Positions 43,970 through 53,256 are shown, counted from the first letter of the stretch. The stretch: 64,000 nt of DNA from Limnohabitans sp. Rim8 (GCF_945901735.1 NZ_CAMDLM010000006.1:62001-126000); one strand, 5' to 3'. Notes: generated by a model not told the origin, from the sequence alone. Numbers and translations are program-made.

Positions 43970-43983
43970 TTGATGTGCATCAT
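43970..43983. promoter_or_regulatory. FNR/Anr-like box (TTGAT-GTGC-ATCAT)
   Basis: TTGATGTGCATCAT matches the FNR/Anr consensus TTGAT-N4-ATCAA at nine of ten fixed positions. It lies 79 bases upstream of the hemerythrin ATG, in the divergent gap with rsmD. A matching -10 is not obvious. Confidence 0.5.
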
Positions 43984-44131
43984 GCGTGGCCAATGACACA
44001 GATCAAACCCGGTTGAAACGGTTGAAAACCAGGCCAAAGCGCAGGAATGAGGCCAGTGCCTTGGGTGGCGTTGGGTGCGCATCGGATGGGGGCCTGCTCA
44101 GCCCCTCTGCGCCCCTTTACACTTGCAGCCT

Positions 44132-44830
44132 ATGCCCTCATCCCCTTCCCAACGCGCATCGAAAGACGGCGCTGCCCGCCACGCCGCCGCCAAAAAGCCC
44201 CAAAACCCGGTGCCCAAAGGCCCGCCCTCGCACGAGATCCGCATCATCGGCGGGCAGTGGCGTCGCACCCGACTCAAGGTGCTGGACAAACCAGGCTTGC
44301 GGCCCACGCCCGACCGTGTACGCGAAACCCTGTTCAACTGGCTGGGCCAGGACCTGAGCGGCTGGCGCTGTGTGGACGCGTTTGCAGGCACAGGTGTGCT
44401 GGGCCTTGAGGCTGCATCGCGTGGCGCGGCGCATGTGCTGATGGTCGAGCAAGACGCCGTGCTGGTGCGCGATTTGCAAGAGAACGCCGCCCGCCTGAAA
44501 GCCAGCATGGTGAGCGTGCAGCGCGGCGACGCGGTGAGCACTTTGGGCCGTTTGCCTGCGGGCAGTGTGGACCTGGTCTTCATCGATCCGCCTTTTGATG
44601 GCCCCTGGTTTGAGCCTGCGCTCAAAGCGGCGGCCCGTGCCGTGCCCGTGGGCGGCTGGATTTACCTGGAGGCGCCTGTGGCCTGGCCTGCCCAGGCGCT
44701 GGGTGCTTTGGGCTTGCACAGCGAGCGCCACCTGAAGGCAGGTGCGGTGCATGCGCATTTGTTGCAACGGGTCAGTCCTGAATCTGCCCCCACCTCTATT
44801 GCCATTCCTGTTGAAGGAGACACGCTATGA
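44132..44830 (+). CDS. rsmD: 16S rRNA (guanine(966)-N(2))-methyltransferase
   Basis: A 232-residue enzyme that methylates G966 of 16S rRNA during small-subunit assembly. After a basic, low-complexity N-terminus (SSPSQRASKDGAARHAAAKK) the domain shows IRIIGGQWRRTRLKV, RPTPDRVRETLFNWL, VDAFAGTGVLGLEA (SAM motif I) and the catalytic VFIDPPFDGP. The ATG at 44132 is chosen; frame extends upstream without family similarity. It overlaps coaD as ATGA, a common gene pair. Confidence 0.95.
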   Translation: MPSSPSQRASKDGAARHAAAKKPQNPVPKGPPSHEIRIIGGQWRRTRLKVLDKPGLRPTPDRVRETLFNWLGQDLSGWRCVDAFAGTGVLGLEAASRGAAHVLMVEQDAVLVRDLQENAARLKASMVSVQRGDAVSTLGRLPAGSVDLVFIDPPFDGPWFEPALKAAARAVPVGGWIYLEAPVAWPAQALGALGLHSERHLKAGAVHAHLLQRVSPESAPTSIAIPVEGDTL

Positions 44831-45333
44831 GCCGATCTGCCAATGCCGCTGTGACCGCTGTTTATTCCGGCACCTTTGACCCGCTGACGCTGGGCCACGA
44901 AGACGCGATCCGCCGTGCCGCACAGATGTTTGACCAGGTCATCATTGCCGTGGCTGTGGCGCACCACAAAAAAACCGTGTTCAGCCTGGACGAGCGCGTG
45001 GCCTTAGCGAAAGCCGCGCTGGCTGATTGCCCGAACGTGAAGGCGCTGCCGTTTGACGGCCTGATCGTGGAGTTTGTGCGGGCGCAAAACGCCCAAGTGA
45101 TCGTGCGCGGCCTGCGCTCGTTGACCGATTACGACTACGAAACCCAGATGTCGGGCATGAACCGCCACCTGGCGCCTGAAATCGACACGGTTTTTCTGTA
45201 TACCAGCGCCCACGTGCAGCACATCAGTAGTACGCTGGTGCGCGAAATCGCCAAGCTCGGCGGTGATGTGTCAGGTCTGGTGTCCGCCCCGGTGCTCAAC
45301 GCCTTGCAGGCCAAGGTCGCGACCAAGCAATGA
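44827..45333 (+). CDS. coaD: Phosphopantetheine adenylyltransferase
   Basis: A 168-residue nucleotidyltransferase that makes dephospho-CoA from 4'-phosphopantetheine and ATP. Motifs are YSGTFDPLTLGHEDAI (the (T/H)xGH site), VIVRGLRSLTDYDYE and YTSAHVQHISSTLVREI (ISST). The length is standard. Its ATG overlaps the rsmD stop. A REP-like inverted pair begins 7 bases after the stop and may serve as a transcript end. Confidence 0.97.
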   Translation: MSRSANAAVTAVYSGTFDPLTLGHEDAIRRAAQMFDQVIIAVAVAHHKKTVFSLDERVALAKAALADCPNVKALPFDGLIVEFVRAQNAQVIVRGLRSLTDYDYETQMSGMNRHLAPEIDTVFLYTSAHVQHISSTLVREIAKLGGDVSGLVSAPVLNALQAKVATKQ

Positions 45334-45339
45334 AGGTGC

Positions 45340-45451
45340 ATGTCGGGGCTGAAGCCGCCGACCTACAGATACATGGCCCCGTAGGCAATGTCGGGCCTAC
45401 ACCTCTTACTTGCCCAACTCGACTTGTAGGTCGGGCCTTCAGGTCCGACAT
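45340..45451. repeat. REP-like inverted pair downstream of coaD
   Basis: Two related segments face each other: 45340-45367 (ATGTCGGGGCTGAAGCC...GACCTACA) and 45425-45451, whose reverse complement reads ATGTCGGACCTGAAGG...GACCTACA. Each alone folds into an imperfect hairpin (GTCGG...CCGAC). A third partial copy, GTAGGCAATGTCGGGCCTAC, lies between them at 45381-45400. The layout is that of a BIME or paired REP element. Confidence 0.7.
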
Positions 45452-45454
45452 TCT

Positions 45455-47164
45455 TCAAACCTCCGCGCCTTCGACCAAAAACCGCACCCGCTTTTGCCCC
45501 TGCCACTCGTCGGCGTCCAGCCGATAAGCCAGCTTCACGCGCGCAGGCAGCGGCTCGGTGCGGCCAAACCAGATGCCGTCGACCGGTTGGCCCTGGTGCT
45601 TCATCTTGAGCGACAGGTGTTTCTCACCCACCAGGCGCTGCGACACGATCTCGATCTCTTCGCAAAAAACGGGCGGTGCAAAGCCCTGGCCCCAGACCTC
45701 GTGGTGCAACATGTCCACCAAATCGACTCGGCGGTATTCGGCAGGCAGCGGCCCGTCGGTTTCCAGGCGGCGTTGCAGCGTGGCGGCGTCCAGCCATTCC
45801 AGGGCCACCTGGTTCAGGGTTTCCTCAAACACATCGAGGTGTTCTTCGGCCACCGTGCAACCTGCCGCCATGGCGTGCCCGCCAAAGCGCAGCAACACGC
45901 CCGGGGCGCGCTTGGCCACCAGATCGAGCGCGTCGCGCAAATGAAATCCCGCAATCGAGCGGCCTGAGCCTTTGAGTTCGTGCTCCTTGCCCGGCGCGCT
46001 GCTGGCCGCGAACACAAAAGTGGGGCGGTGCAGCTTGTCCTTGATGCGCGAGGCCACGATGCCGACCACGCCTTCGTGAAAATCCGGGTCGAACACGCAA
46101 ATGGCCGGGGGCGGCTCGTCGCCTTCGTCAAACAGCGACTCGGCCATTTCCATCGCCATTTCGCGCATGTCGCCCTCGATCACGCGGCGCTCGCGGTTGA
46201 TCGCATCCAGTTGTTTGGCCAACTCGTCGGCGCGGCCCGCGTCGTCGGTCAACAGGCATTCGATGCCCAGGGTCATGTCGGCCAGGCGGCCTGCCGCGTT
46301 GATGCGCGGCCCCAAGGCAAAACCAAAGTCAAAGGTGGTGGCCTTGGCGGTTTCGCGGCTGGCGGCCCGCATCAGCGCCGACATGCCGGGGGGCAATGCG
46401 CCCGCCCGCACGCGGCGCAAACCTTGCGCCACCAGGCGGCGGTTGTTCGCATCGAGCTTGACCACATCGGCCACCGTGCCCAGCGCCACCAAGGGCAGCA
46501 GGGCGTCCAACCTCGGTTGGTTGCTGGCATCGAACACGCCGCGCTGGCGCAACTCGGCGCGCAAGGCCAGCAGCACATAAAACATCACACCCACACCCGC
46601 GATGGACTTGCTGGTGAAGTTGCAGCCGGGCTGGTTGGGGTTGACGATGACTTCGGCCGAAGGCAGTTCGCTGCCGGGCAAATGGTGGTCGGTCACCAGC
46701 ACCTGCAGGCCCAGGGCTTGCGCCGCTTGCACGCCCGCCACGCTGGCAATGCCGTTGTCCACCGTGATCAACACATCGGCCCCTTGTGCGTGCACACGCT
46801 CGGCAATCGGTGGGGTCAGGCCGTAGCCGTCCACCACGCGGTCGGGCACCAGATAACTCACGTGGCTTGCGCCCAGCATGCGCAGGCCGCGCACGCCCAC
46901 GGCGCAGGCGGTCGCGCCGTCGCAGTCGTAGTCGGCCACGATGCACAGGCGCTTGTTTTGCGCCATGGCATCGGCCAACAACTTTGCCGCTTCGTGCGTG
47001 CCCAGCATGCTGGCCGGGGGCAGCAACAGGTTCAGTGCATCGTCGAGTTCGTCTTTGGACAACACGCCGCGGGCGGCATACAGGCGGGCCAGCAAGGGGT
47101 GGATGCCTGCTTGTTCCAACGCCCAGGCGCTGCGGGGGGGCACATCTCGGGTGAGCAAATTCAT
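45455..47164 (-). CDS. recJ: Single-stranded-DNA-specific exonuclease RecJ
   Basis: A 569-residue 5'-3' exonuclease for recombination and mismatch repair. DHH-family motifs are intact: VADYDCDGATA (motif I), TVDNGIAS, VTDHHLPG (the DHH), LGTVADVV and, in the DHHA1 part, GGHAMAAGCTV. The ligands for two Mn ions are all present. It begins 18 bases after the hypothetical gene stop and is the last gene of a three-gene operon with DUF2076. Confidence 0.96.
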   Translation of the reverse strand: MNLLTRDVPPRSAWALEQAGIHPLLARLYAARGVLSKDELDDALNLLLPPASMLGTHEAAKLLADAMAQNKRLCIVADYDCDGATACAVGVRGLRMLGASHVSYLVPDRVVDGYGLTPPIAERVHAQGADVLITVDNGIASVAGVQAAQALGLQVLVTDHHLPGSELPSAEVIVNPNQPGCNFTSKSIAGVGVMFYVLLALRAELRQRGVFDASNQPRLDALLPLVALGTVADVVKLDANNRRLVAQGLRRVRAGALPPGMSALMRAASRETAKATTFDFGFALGPRINAAGRLADMTLGIECLLTDDAGRADELAKQLDAINRERRVIEGDMREMAMEMAESLFDEGDEPPPAICVFDPDFHEGVVGIVASRIKDKLHRPTFVFAASSAPGKEHELKGSGRSIAGFHLRDALDLVAKRAPGVLLRFGGHAMAAGCTVAEEHLDVFEETLNQVALEWLDAATLQRRLETDGPLPAEYRRVDLVDMLHHEVWGQGFAPPVFCEEIEIVSQRLVGEKHLSLKMKHQGQPVDGIWFGRTEPLPARVKLAYRLDADEWQGQKRVRFLVEGAEV

Positions 47165-47182
47165 GGGGGCTTCAGGGAGAGT

Positions 47183-48133
47183 TCAGGAGGCAATGAGGGC
47201 TTGGAGTGCCGCTGCAGGGGAGGTTTTTTTAAACAGGCGGGTGATCCGCTGGTGCCAAGCCGCAGGCCCGGCTGTGTAAGTGTGGGCCGTGTGTTCGCTG
47301 CACAGGCTGAGCGTACCCTGGCCGGTGGTTTTGACGTGTTGCAACAAGTCGGCCACGGCACTGGCATCGAGTTGTTGCCAAGCTTGTTGCCAGGCCTGCA
47401 CTTGGCCGTGCAAGGCGGCTGACCGCAAGGTGGTTGAAACGGTCACTGAGGGCGGCGCAGACACCGGGCCAGTGACGGGCAGCGTGCCCGCGCCGTGCAG
47501 CCAAAAAGCGTTCACGGTGTGCTGCCTGCGGGCGTCGCGGGCGTCGTTCACCGGGTGGTTGTACAGCAGCATCTGCATTTCGCTTTGCAGGCGTTGCAGC
47601 GGCCGGGCCGCGGGGTGGTCGGGCAGCCAGTCTTTGACGTTTTGGCCGATCACCCGGTCGAGCGATGGGGTGGGTAAATCGGTCAGCATCGCCCCTTGGG
47701 CATGCCACAGCCAGGCGCTGTGCCAAGTCACTTGCAAGCCGTCTTCTTGCAAAAACGGTTGCATGGCCTGCAGCAGTGACTGCGATTCTTCGTCCGACAG
47801 GTGCAAATGCGCTGGGTCGGCCATCACCACTTGGTCCATGCCGACTTGCCAGTGGCAGGGCGTCATCCAGGCTTGGGGTGCATTGCGGGGGTGGCCTTGT
47901 TGGGAGTGGTGCCAGGCGGCCCAGGGCAGGGCAGTGGCCGCAGGGGGCCATCCCAGCGCCTGGGCGTGCAGGCGTTCGTGCGGCAAGTGCAGCGGTGCGG
48001 TTTCAGGGTCTTGCAGCACGTGCTGGCGCTGCATCAGGCCCAGCACGGCTTGCAAATTCGGCAGTTGCAAGCGAGCCCAACTCTCAGGGCTGTTGAGGGC
48101 ATGGCTGGCGGCGTAGGGAATGATCAAGTGCAT
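47183..48133 (-). CDS. Conserved hypothetical protein upstream of recJ
   Basis: A 316-residue soluble protein with no signal or membrane segments. It is rich in Trp, His and Gln. Segments such as MTPCHWQVGMDQVVMADPAHL and MLLYNHPVNDARD look like conserved blocks of a family found next to recJ in Comamonadaceae, some members of which I recall being labelled phosphoglycerate mutase; I see no metal-binding motifs of either mutase class. The function is unknown. It lies 21 bases after the DUF2076 gene and 18 before recJ, so it is in one operon with them. Confidence 0.72.
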   Translation of the reverse strand: MHLIIPYAASHALNSPESWARLQLPNLQAVLGLMQRQHVLQDPETAPLHLPHERLHAQALGWPPAATALPWAAWHHSQQGHPRNAPQAWMTPCHWQVGMDQVVMADPAHLHLSDEESQSLLQAMQPFLQEDGLQVTWHSAWLWHAQGAMLTDLPTPSLDRVIGQNVKDWLPDHPAARPLQRLQSEMQMLLYNHPVNDARDARRQHTVNAFWLHGAGTLPVTGPVSAPPSVTVSTTLRSAALHGQVQAWQQAWQQLDASAVADLLQHVKTTGQGTLSLCSEHTAHTYTAGPAAWHQRITRLFKKTSPAAALQALIAS

Positions 48134-48154
48134 GGGCCAGATGAAACTTGGGTT

Positions 48155-48853
48155 TCAAGCCCAGTCTTCCCCAGAGTCCCAAGAGCTGTCACCCGCATCG
48201 TCTGCCGATGCCTGTGGCGACACCAGACCAGGCAAGCTTTCATCTTGGGCGGTGCCCGAGGGCGATGCGAGGGAGTTTGCGGGGGCTGCGTCGGCGTTGG
48301 GTGCGGGTGAAGGCTTGTTGTGCCCCATGAGGTTTTGCACGCCCTGAAACAACAAGCCGCCCGCCACCACGCCCGCTGCGGTGGTGGCCACTTGGGCCAT
48401 CATGCCGCCACCCCAAGCGCTGGTGGGGGCCTGCGCAGGCATGGCTGCTGGGCGTGTGGCCACAGGCGAGTTGGAGGCGAAATGGGCCGTGGCATTGTGG
48501 ACTGGCATGGCTTTCGCAGGTGTTTCTGGCCCACGGCCCCAAGCCTGCGCGCCCGACATCCAAGAACCGTTGGAGGCGGGCGCGCTTGCTGGGGTGGTTT
48601 GGGTCGCTCGCCATTGGGCCAGCTGAGCCAACTGTTGCGCGCTTTGCGCCTCCAATTGCGCAATGCGGATTTGGGCCGCGTCCAGCGCCATGCCCAAACC
48701 CATGGCCCGCTGCACCAGCAGATAAGGGGCGTCGGCTTGAGCCCTGAACGCATCGCTGATGAGACCGTCTGCCGTGGGGTCTTTGGGGTCGGCACGCGTC
48801 TGGCGCAAAGCGCTCAAAAATTGCTGCAGCTGGTCACGTTCAGTGGTGTTCAT
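48155..48853 (-). CDS. DUF2076 domain-containing protein
   Basis: A 232-residue protein matching DUF2076: an N-terminal helical part (TERDQLQQFLSALRQTRADP, then YLLVQRAMGLGMALDAAQIRI), an Ala/Gln/Pro-rich middle, and a glycine-rich hydrophobic stretch (GGGMMAQVATTAAGVVAGGLLF). The tail is acidic and ends DSSWDSGEDWA. The family occurs in proteobacterial membrane or periplasm-associated proteins of unknown role. It is the first gene of the operon with recJ. Confidence 0.88.
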   Translation of the reverse strand: MNTTERDQLQQFLSALRQTRADPKDPTADGLISDAFRAQADAPYLLVQRAMGLGMALDAAQIRIAQLEAQSAQQLAQLAQWRATQTTPASAPASNGSWMSGAQAWGRGPETPAKAMPVHNATAHFASNSPVATRPAAMPAQAPTSAWGGGMMAQVATTAAGVVAGGLLFQGVQNLMGHNKPSPAPNADAAPANSLASPSGTAQDESLPGLVSPQASADDAGDSSWDSGEDWA

Positions 48854-48957
48854 CAGAGGAACCTTTCAGGCATGGGATGGGCCATTATGGACAAACACAA
48901 ACCAAGCGGTCCAGGCGCTCACCTGCAAAGGCACACCGACCGCCAGTTCAAAAAACC

Positions 48958-48986
48958 GCAGGCCCCCTGAAGGGCGGTGGGCCTGC
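48958..48986. repeat. Inverted repeat in the DUF2076/lolC gap
   Basis: GCAGGCCC (48958-48965) and GGGCCTGC (48979-48986) form an 8-bp stem, with ACCGC/GCGGT overlapping it as an alternative pairing. It lies in the 187-base divergent gap and has no T-run, so it is not a standard terminator. Role unknown. Confidence 0.4.
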
Positions 48987-49040
48987 CTATTTGAGTCTGC
49001 CTGCGCAATGGGCGCGGTCGATTGGTCACAATAGCGGCCT

Positions 49041-50309
49041 ATGTCTTTTTTCAAAAACATCCCCTACGAGCTGGTGCTGGGTTGGCGCTATACCCGTGCC
49101 GGCCGTGCCACGCGGCGAAACGGTTTCATTTCCTTCATTTCGGGCGTGTCCATGATGGGCATTGGCCTGGGCGTGGCCGCGCTCATCATCGTGCTGAGCG
49201 TGATGAACGGCTTTCAAAAAGAAGTGCGTGACCGCATGTTGGGCGTGGTCTCGCACATCGAGGTCTATGCCGCCGACGGCGCGGCCGTGGCCGATTTGCC
49301 GGCCTTGCTGGCCCGCCTGAAGGCGCACCCTCAGGTGCTGGGCGCCGCCCCCTTCATCACCGCGCAAGCCCTGTTGGCGCGCGGCGAGGACATGAAGGGC
49401 GTGCTGGTGCGCGGCATCGACCCGGCTCTGGAGCCCGAAGTCAGCGATTTGTCGAACGACACGCAAGCCGGGGTGCTGCAGCGCCTGCAGCCGGGGGAGT
49501 TCAGCTTGGTGCTGGGCCGCGATCTGGCCAACAACCTGTTCTTGCAAAGCGGCGACCCGGTGACCCTGGTCTCGCCGTCGGGCCAAGTGACCCCTGCGGG
49601 GGTGTTGCCGCGCATGAAGCAAATGGGCGTGGTGGGCACGTTTTCGTCAGGGCACTACGAATACGACTCGGCGCTGGCGCTGATGCATGTCGAAGATGCT
49701 GCCCGCATGTTTCGGCTGGATGGCCCCAGCGGCGTGCGCCTGAAGTTGCGCGATTTACACCAGGCGCGTGATGTAGCGCGGGACCTGCAACTGGATTTAG
49801 GGCCGCAGATTTTTGTGCGCGACTGGACGCAGCAAAACCGCACCTGGTTTGCTGCCGTGCAGGTGGAAAAACGCATGATGTTCATCATCCTCACCCTGAT
49901 CGTGGCGGTGGCGGCTTTCAACTTGGTCAGCACCTTGGTGATGACGGTGACCGACAAGCGCGCCGACATCGCCATCTTGCGCACACTGGGGGCCAGCCCG
50001 CGCAGCATCATGGGCATTTTTGTGGTGCAGGGCGCCACGGTGGGCGTGATCGGCACCATGAGCGGATTGGGCTTGGGTCTGTTGGTGGCTTTCAACATCG
50101 ACGTGATCGTGCCCGCGCTGGAAACCTTGTTCAACGCCAGCTTTTTGCCGCGCGACATTTACCTGATCAGCCGCATGCCCAGCGAGCCGCTGGCCAGCGA
50201 CATCTGGCCTGTGGCCATCATCTCCCTGGTGCTGGCTTTTGTGGCCACGCTCTACCCCAGCTGGCGCGCCAGCCAGGTCAACCCGGCGGAGGCGCTGCGC
50301 TATGAATGA
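49041..50309 (+). CDS. lolC: Lipoprotein-releasing ABC transporter permease (LolC/E family)
   Basis: A 422-residue inner-membrane protein: N-terminal helix after [20 protein letters not shown], a periplasmic domain, and three C-terminal helices ending [20 protein letters not shown], the family's terminal block. With LolD it extracts outer-membrane lipoproteins and hands them to LolA. Only one permease gene is present before lolD and tatD, so the complex may be a homodimer (LolF-like) rather than LolC-LolE. It overlaps lolD by 8 bases. Confidence 0.94.
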   Translation: MSFFKNIPYELVLGWRYTRAGRATRRNGFISFISGVSMMGIGLGVAALIIVLSVMNGFQKEVRDRMLGVVSHIEVYAADGAAVADLPALLARLKAHPQVLGAAPFITAQALLARGEDMKGVLVRGIDPALEPEVSDLSNDTQAGVLQRLQPGEFSLVLGRDLANNLFLQSGDPVTLVSPSGQVTPAGVLPRMKQMGVVGTFSSGHYEYDSALALMHVEDAARMFRLDGPSGVRLKLRDLHQARDVARDLQLDLGPQIFVRDWTQQNRTWFAAVQVEKRMMFIILTLIVAVAAFNLVSTLVMTVTDKRADIAILRTLGASPRSIMGIFVVQGATVGVIGTMSGLGLGLLVAFNIDVIVPALETLFNASFLPRDIYLISRMPSEPLASDIWPVAIISLVLAFVATLYPSWRASQVNPAEALRYE

Positions 50310-51000
50310 CACGAAAAACGTGGGCACCGTGCTGCAGGCCCAGGGCTTGACCAAGCGTTTCACCGAAGGCCGCCTGGATGTCACCGTTTTGCAAGGCGTG
50401 GACCTGCAGGTTCATGCTGGAGAAACCTTGGCCATCGTGGGCGCCTCCGGCTCGGGCAAGAGCACCTTGCTGCATTTGCTGGGCGGGCTGGACGCACCCA
50501 CGCAAGGCTCGGTGCAGCTCAAAGGCCAATTGCTGTCGGCCTTGAGCGCGGCCGAGCAAGGCCAGTGGCGCAACCGCTACCTGGGTTTTGTCTACCAGTT
50601 CCACCATTTGCTGCCCGAGTTCAGCGCTTTAGACAACGTGGCCATGCCGCTGTGGATTCGCCGCCAAGACCGCGCTGAAGCTGCTGCTGTGGCCACGCAG
50701 TGGCTGCAGCGTGTGGGCCTGGGCGAGCGCCTGCACCACCGGCCTGCCGAGTTGTCGGGCGGCGAGCGCCAGCGTGTGGCCCTGGCCCGGGCTTTGGTGA
50801 ATGACCCCAGCTGTGTGTTGGCCGATGAACCCACCGGCAACCTGGACCGCGAAACCGCCGACGGCGTGTTTGCCATGATGCTGCAACTGGCCCGTGAGCG
50901 CGGCACCGCTTTCGTGGTGGTCACGCACGACCCCGCCTTGGCGGCGCGCTGTGACCGGCAATTGCATTTGGTCAAGGGCGTGCTGCAAGCGCCGGTTTGA
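50302..51000 (+). CDS. lolD: Lipoprotein-releasing ABC transporter ATP-binding protein LolD
   Basis: A 232-residue ABC ATPase. Walker [13 protein letters not shown]-loop with [12 protein letters not shown], signature [15 protein letters not shown], Walker [13 protein letters not shown] and switch VVVTHDP are all complete. [14 protein letters not shown] is typical of LolD/FtsE-type ATPases. The ATG at 50302 sits within the end of lolC (8-base overlap). It powers lipoprotein release at the inner membrane. Confidence 0.96.
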   Translation: MNDTKNVGTVLQAQGLTKRFTEGRLDVTVLQGVDLQVHAGETLAIVGASGSGKSTLLHLLGGLDAPTQGSVQLKGQLLSALSAAEQGQWRNRYLGFVYQFHHLLPEFSALDNVAMPLWIRRQDRAEAAAVATQWLQRVGLGERLHHRPAELSGGERQRVALARALVNDPSCVLADEPTGNLDRETADGVFAMMLQLARERGTAFVVVTHDPALAARCDRQLHLVKGVLQAPV

Positions 51001-51014
51001 CTTGACATCGCGGG

Positions 51015-51854
51015 ATGTGGATCGACACGCACTGCCACCTGGACGCGGCCGAGTTTGACGCCGACCGCGACGCGGTGCGCCAAGCCGCCCGGCAAGCCGG
51101 CGTGGCGCGCTGCGTGATCCCGGCGGTGCACGCCTCCCACTGGGTCAAGGTGGCGAAACTGGCCGAGCGGCATGGCGACGCTTACGCTTTGGGAATTCAC
51201 CCACTGTATGTGCCGCAGGCCCAAGAGGCTGACTTGCTGGCGATGGACCTGGCCTTGACAAAACGCCGCGGTGACCCGCGCTTGGTGGCGATCGGTGAAA
51301 TCGGGCTGGACTTTTTTGTGCCTGCGTTGTGCACGCCCGAGATGCGCGAGCGCCAATGGTTTTTTTACACTGCGCAACTCAAGCTGGCCCAACAACACGG
51401 CCTGCCCGTGATCTTGCATGTGCGCCGCTCAGCTGATCTTTTGCTCAAAGGCTTGCGCCAGTGCCCGGTGGTCTCGGGCATTGCGCACGCCTTCAATGGC
51501 AGCGCTCAGCAAGCGCAGGCTTTTGTGGACTTGGGTTTTGCGCTGGGCTTTGGCGGCACCTTGACTTACGAGCGTTCTTTGCAGCTGCGCCGCTTGGCCT
51601 GCGAGCTGCCGCTGAGCGCAATGGTGCTGGAGACCGACGCGCCTGACATCCCGCCCCAGTGGCTGTACCAAACCGCCGAGCAGCGGGCGCTGGGCGCAGC
51701 ACAGGGGCGCAACAGCCCGGCCGAGTTGCCCCGCATCGCCCAGATACTGGCCGGTTTGCGGGGCCTGCCGCTCACCGATCTGGCGGCAGCCACCAGCGCC
51801 AATGCCTGCCGCGTGCTGCCCCAACTGGCTGCTCTGTACCATCTGGCCCCATGA
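51015..51854 (+). CDS. TatD family metal-dependent hydrolase
   Basis: A 279-residue TIM-barrel amidohydrolase-fold DNase. Metal ligands are DTHCHLD (residues 4-10), GEIGLDFF (Glu), VILHVRR, AHAFNGS and ETDAP (Asp). TatD/YcfH proteins act as 3'-5' nucleases in DNA repair and RNA quality control. The ATG is 14 bases after lolD, and the stop overlaps the next gene as ATGA, so it is part of one operon with lolCD. Confidence 0.93.
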   Translation: MWIDTHCHLDAAEFDADRDAVRQAARQAGVARCVIPAVHASHWVKVAKLAERHGDAYALGIHPLYVPQAQEADLLAMDLALTKRRGDPRLVAIGEIGLDFFVPALCTPEMRERQWFFYTAQLKLAQQHGLPVILHVRRSADLLLKGLRQCPVVSGIAHAFNGSAQQAQAFVDLGFALGFGGTLTYERSLQLRRLACELPLSAMVLETDAPDIPPQWLYQTAEQRALGAAQGRNSPAELPRIAQILAGLRGLPLTDLAAATSANACRVLPQLAALYHLAP

Positions 51855-52609
51855 CCCGAAAAAAATCCATCGAACTGCCCGAAGTCAATTTTTCTGAAGA
51901 CGGCGAGATCCGTTACTTGCATCTGGGCACCGAGTGGATTCAGGGCTCGATGTTTCTGGACCGGCCCTATGACATCGAGCTGGAATATGTGCAGCGCATG
52001 TTTGCGTGGTTGTTGTTTTTGCCGCCGGTCGAAGTCAAGGGCGCACACGCCATGCAGTTGGGGCTGGGCGCGGGCACCATCACCAAGTTTTGCCACAAAA
52101 AACTGAAGATGACCTGCACCGCCGTGGAGCTGAACCCGAGCGTGTTGCACGCTTGCCGGGGCTGGTTTCGCCTGCCGCCTGACGATGAGCGCCTGCGCGT
52201 GGTGCTCGCCGACGCGTCGCTGGAAATTCAAAAAGACGAATGGCGTGGCACCGTGGATGCGCTGCAGGTGGACCTGTACGACGAAGAAGCGGCCGCCCCG
52301 GTGCTGGACACGCCCGACTTTTACCGCCATTGCCGAGAACTTCTGACCCCGCAAGGCTGCATGACGGTCAACCTGTTTGGCCGCTCGTCGAGTTATGCCG
52401 AAAGTGTGGAAAAGATATGCGCCGCCTTTGGCGAAGATGCGGTGTGGGTATTCAAGCCCACGCGCGAGGGCAACGCCATCGTGCTGGCGCAGCGCACCGC
52501 CAGCCGCCCCTCGCGCGATGCACTGCAGCAAACGGCCAGTGCCATTGAAGAAAAATGGGGCTTGCCCGCTCCGAAATGGCTCAAGGTCTTCAAGCCCCTG
52601 ACCCACTGA
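51851..52609 (+). CDS. Spermidine synthase-like (PABS-fold) methyltransferase-type protein
   Basis: A 252-residue protein with a spermidine-synthase-like Rossmann domain: AMQLGLGAGTITKFCH corresponds to the dcSAM-binding GGGDG loop, TAVELNPSV has the acidic ligand, and VDALQVDLYDEEA follows. The N-terminal strands YLHLGTEWIQGSMFLDRPYDIELEY match the tetramerisation part. Active-site residues for polyamine binding are not clearly kept, so it may not make spermidine. Starts at 51851, overlapping the tatD-type gene. Confidence 0.85.
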   Translation: MTRKKSIELPEVNFSEDGEIRYLHLGTEWIQGSMFLDRPYDIELEYVQRMFAWLLFLPPVEVKGAHAMQLGLGAGTITKFCHKKLKMTCTAVELNPSVLHACRGWFRLPPDDERLRVVLADASLEIQKDEWRGTVDALQVDLYDEEAAAPVLDTPDFYRHCRELLTPQGCMTVNLFGRSSSYAESVEKICAAFGEDAVWVFKPTREGNAIVLAQRTASRPSRDALQQTASAIEEKWGLPAPKWLKVFKPLTH

Positions 52610-52755
52610 ATGCCTCTCCCACATCCATGCTTTTACGGGGTCTGCATCAGGGTTAACCATGGTTTCGTCACCCCGGGGACATAGGTGTAACCCACATCCT
52701 CAAAGACGTCAGTTTCACGGAGAATCAGCACAACTCAAAACAGAGGAGATATCTC

Positions 52756-53244
52756 GTGATCATCAAGAGTCAAAAAGACTTTTTCGCAGGGCTGTTCTAC
52801 ACCGTAGCGGGTGCAGCCTTTGCCTATGGCGCAACCAGCTACAACGTGGGTACCGGTGCCCGCATGGGGCCAGGCTACTTTCCCTTGTTGCTCGGTGTTT
52901 TGCTGGCCATCATCGGTGCTTTTGTCATGTTCAAGGCCCTGACCGTGGAAACCCAAGACGGTGAAAAAATTGGCAAATGGGCCTGGAAGCCTCTGCTCTT
53001 CATCATCGCTGGCAACTTGTTGTTCGGTATTTTGCTGGGGGGCTTGCCCAAAATGGGCGTACCGGCCATGGGTTTGATCGTGGCGATCTTTGGCACGACC
53101 TTGGTCGTCAGCCTGGCCGGAGACACTTACAAACTCAAGGAAGTGCTGATTCTGGCCACCATCCTGTCCATCGGCAGTTACGGCGCATTTGTGAAGCTGT
53201 TGAATTTGCAGTTTCCCGTCTGGCCCACATTCATCACCGGTTGA
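52756..53244 (+). CDS. tctB: Tripartite tricarboxylate transporter TctB family protein
   Basis: A 162-residue membrane protein with four predicted helices, the small subunit of the TTT transporter. The start is a GTG with AGAGGAG 8 bases upstream. The segment ATSYNVGTGARMGPGYFPLLLG near residues 25-45 (seen here as NVGTGARMGPGYFPLL) is the family signature. tctA follows 12 bases downstream. Together with a periplasmic Bug receptor they import carboxylates by secondary transport. Confidence 0.92.
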   Translation: MIIKSQKDFFAGLFYTVAGAAFAYGATSYNVGTGARMGPGYFPLLLGVLLAIIGAFVMFKALTVETQDGEKIGKWAWKPLLFIIAGNLLFGILLGGLPKMGVPAMGLIVAIFGTTLVVSLAGDTYKLKEVLILATILSIGSYGAFVKLLNLQFPVWPTFITG

Positions 53245-53256
53245 GGAGAGAAATTC

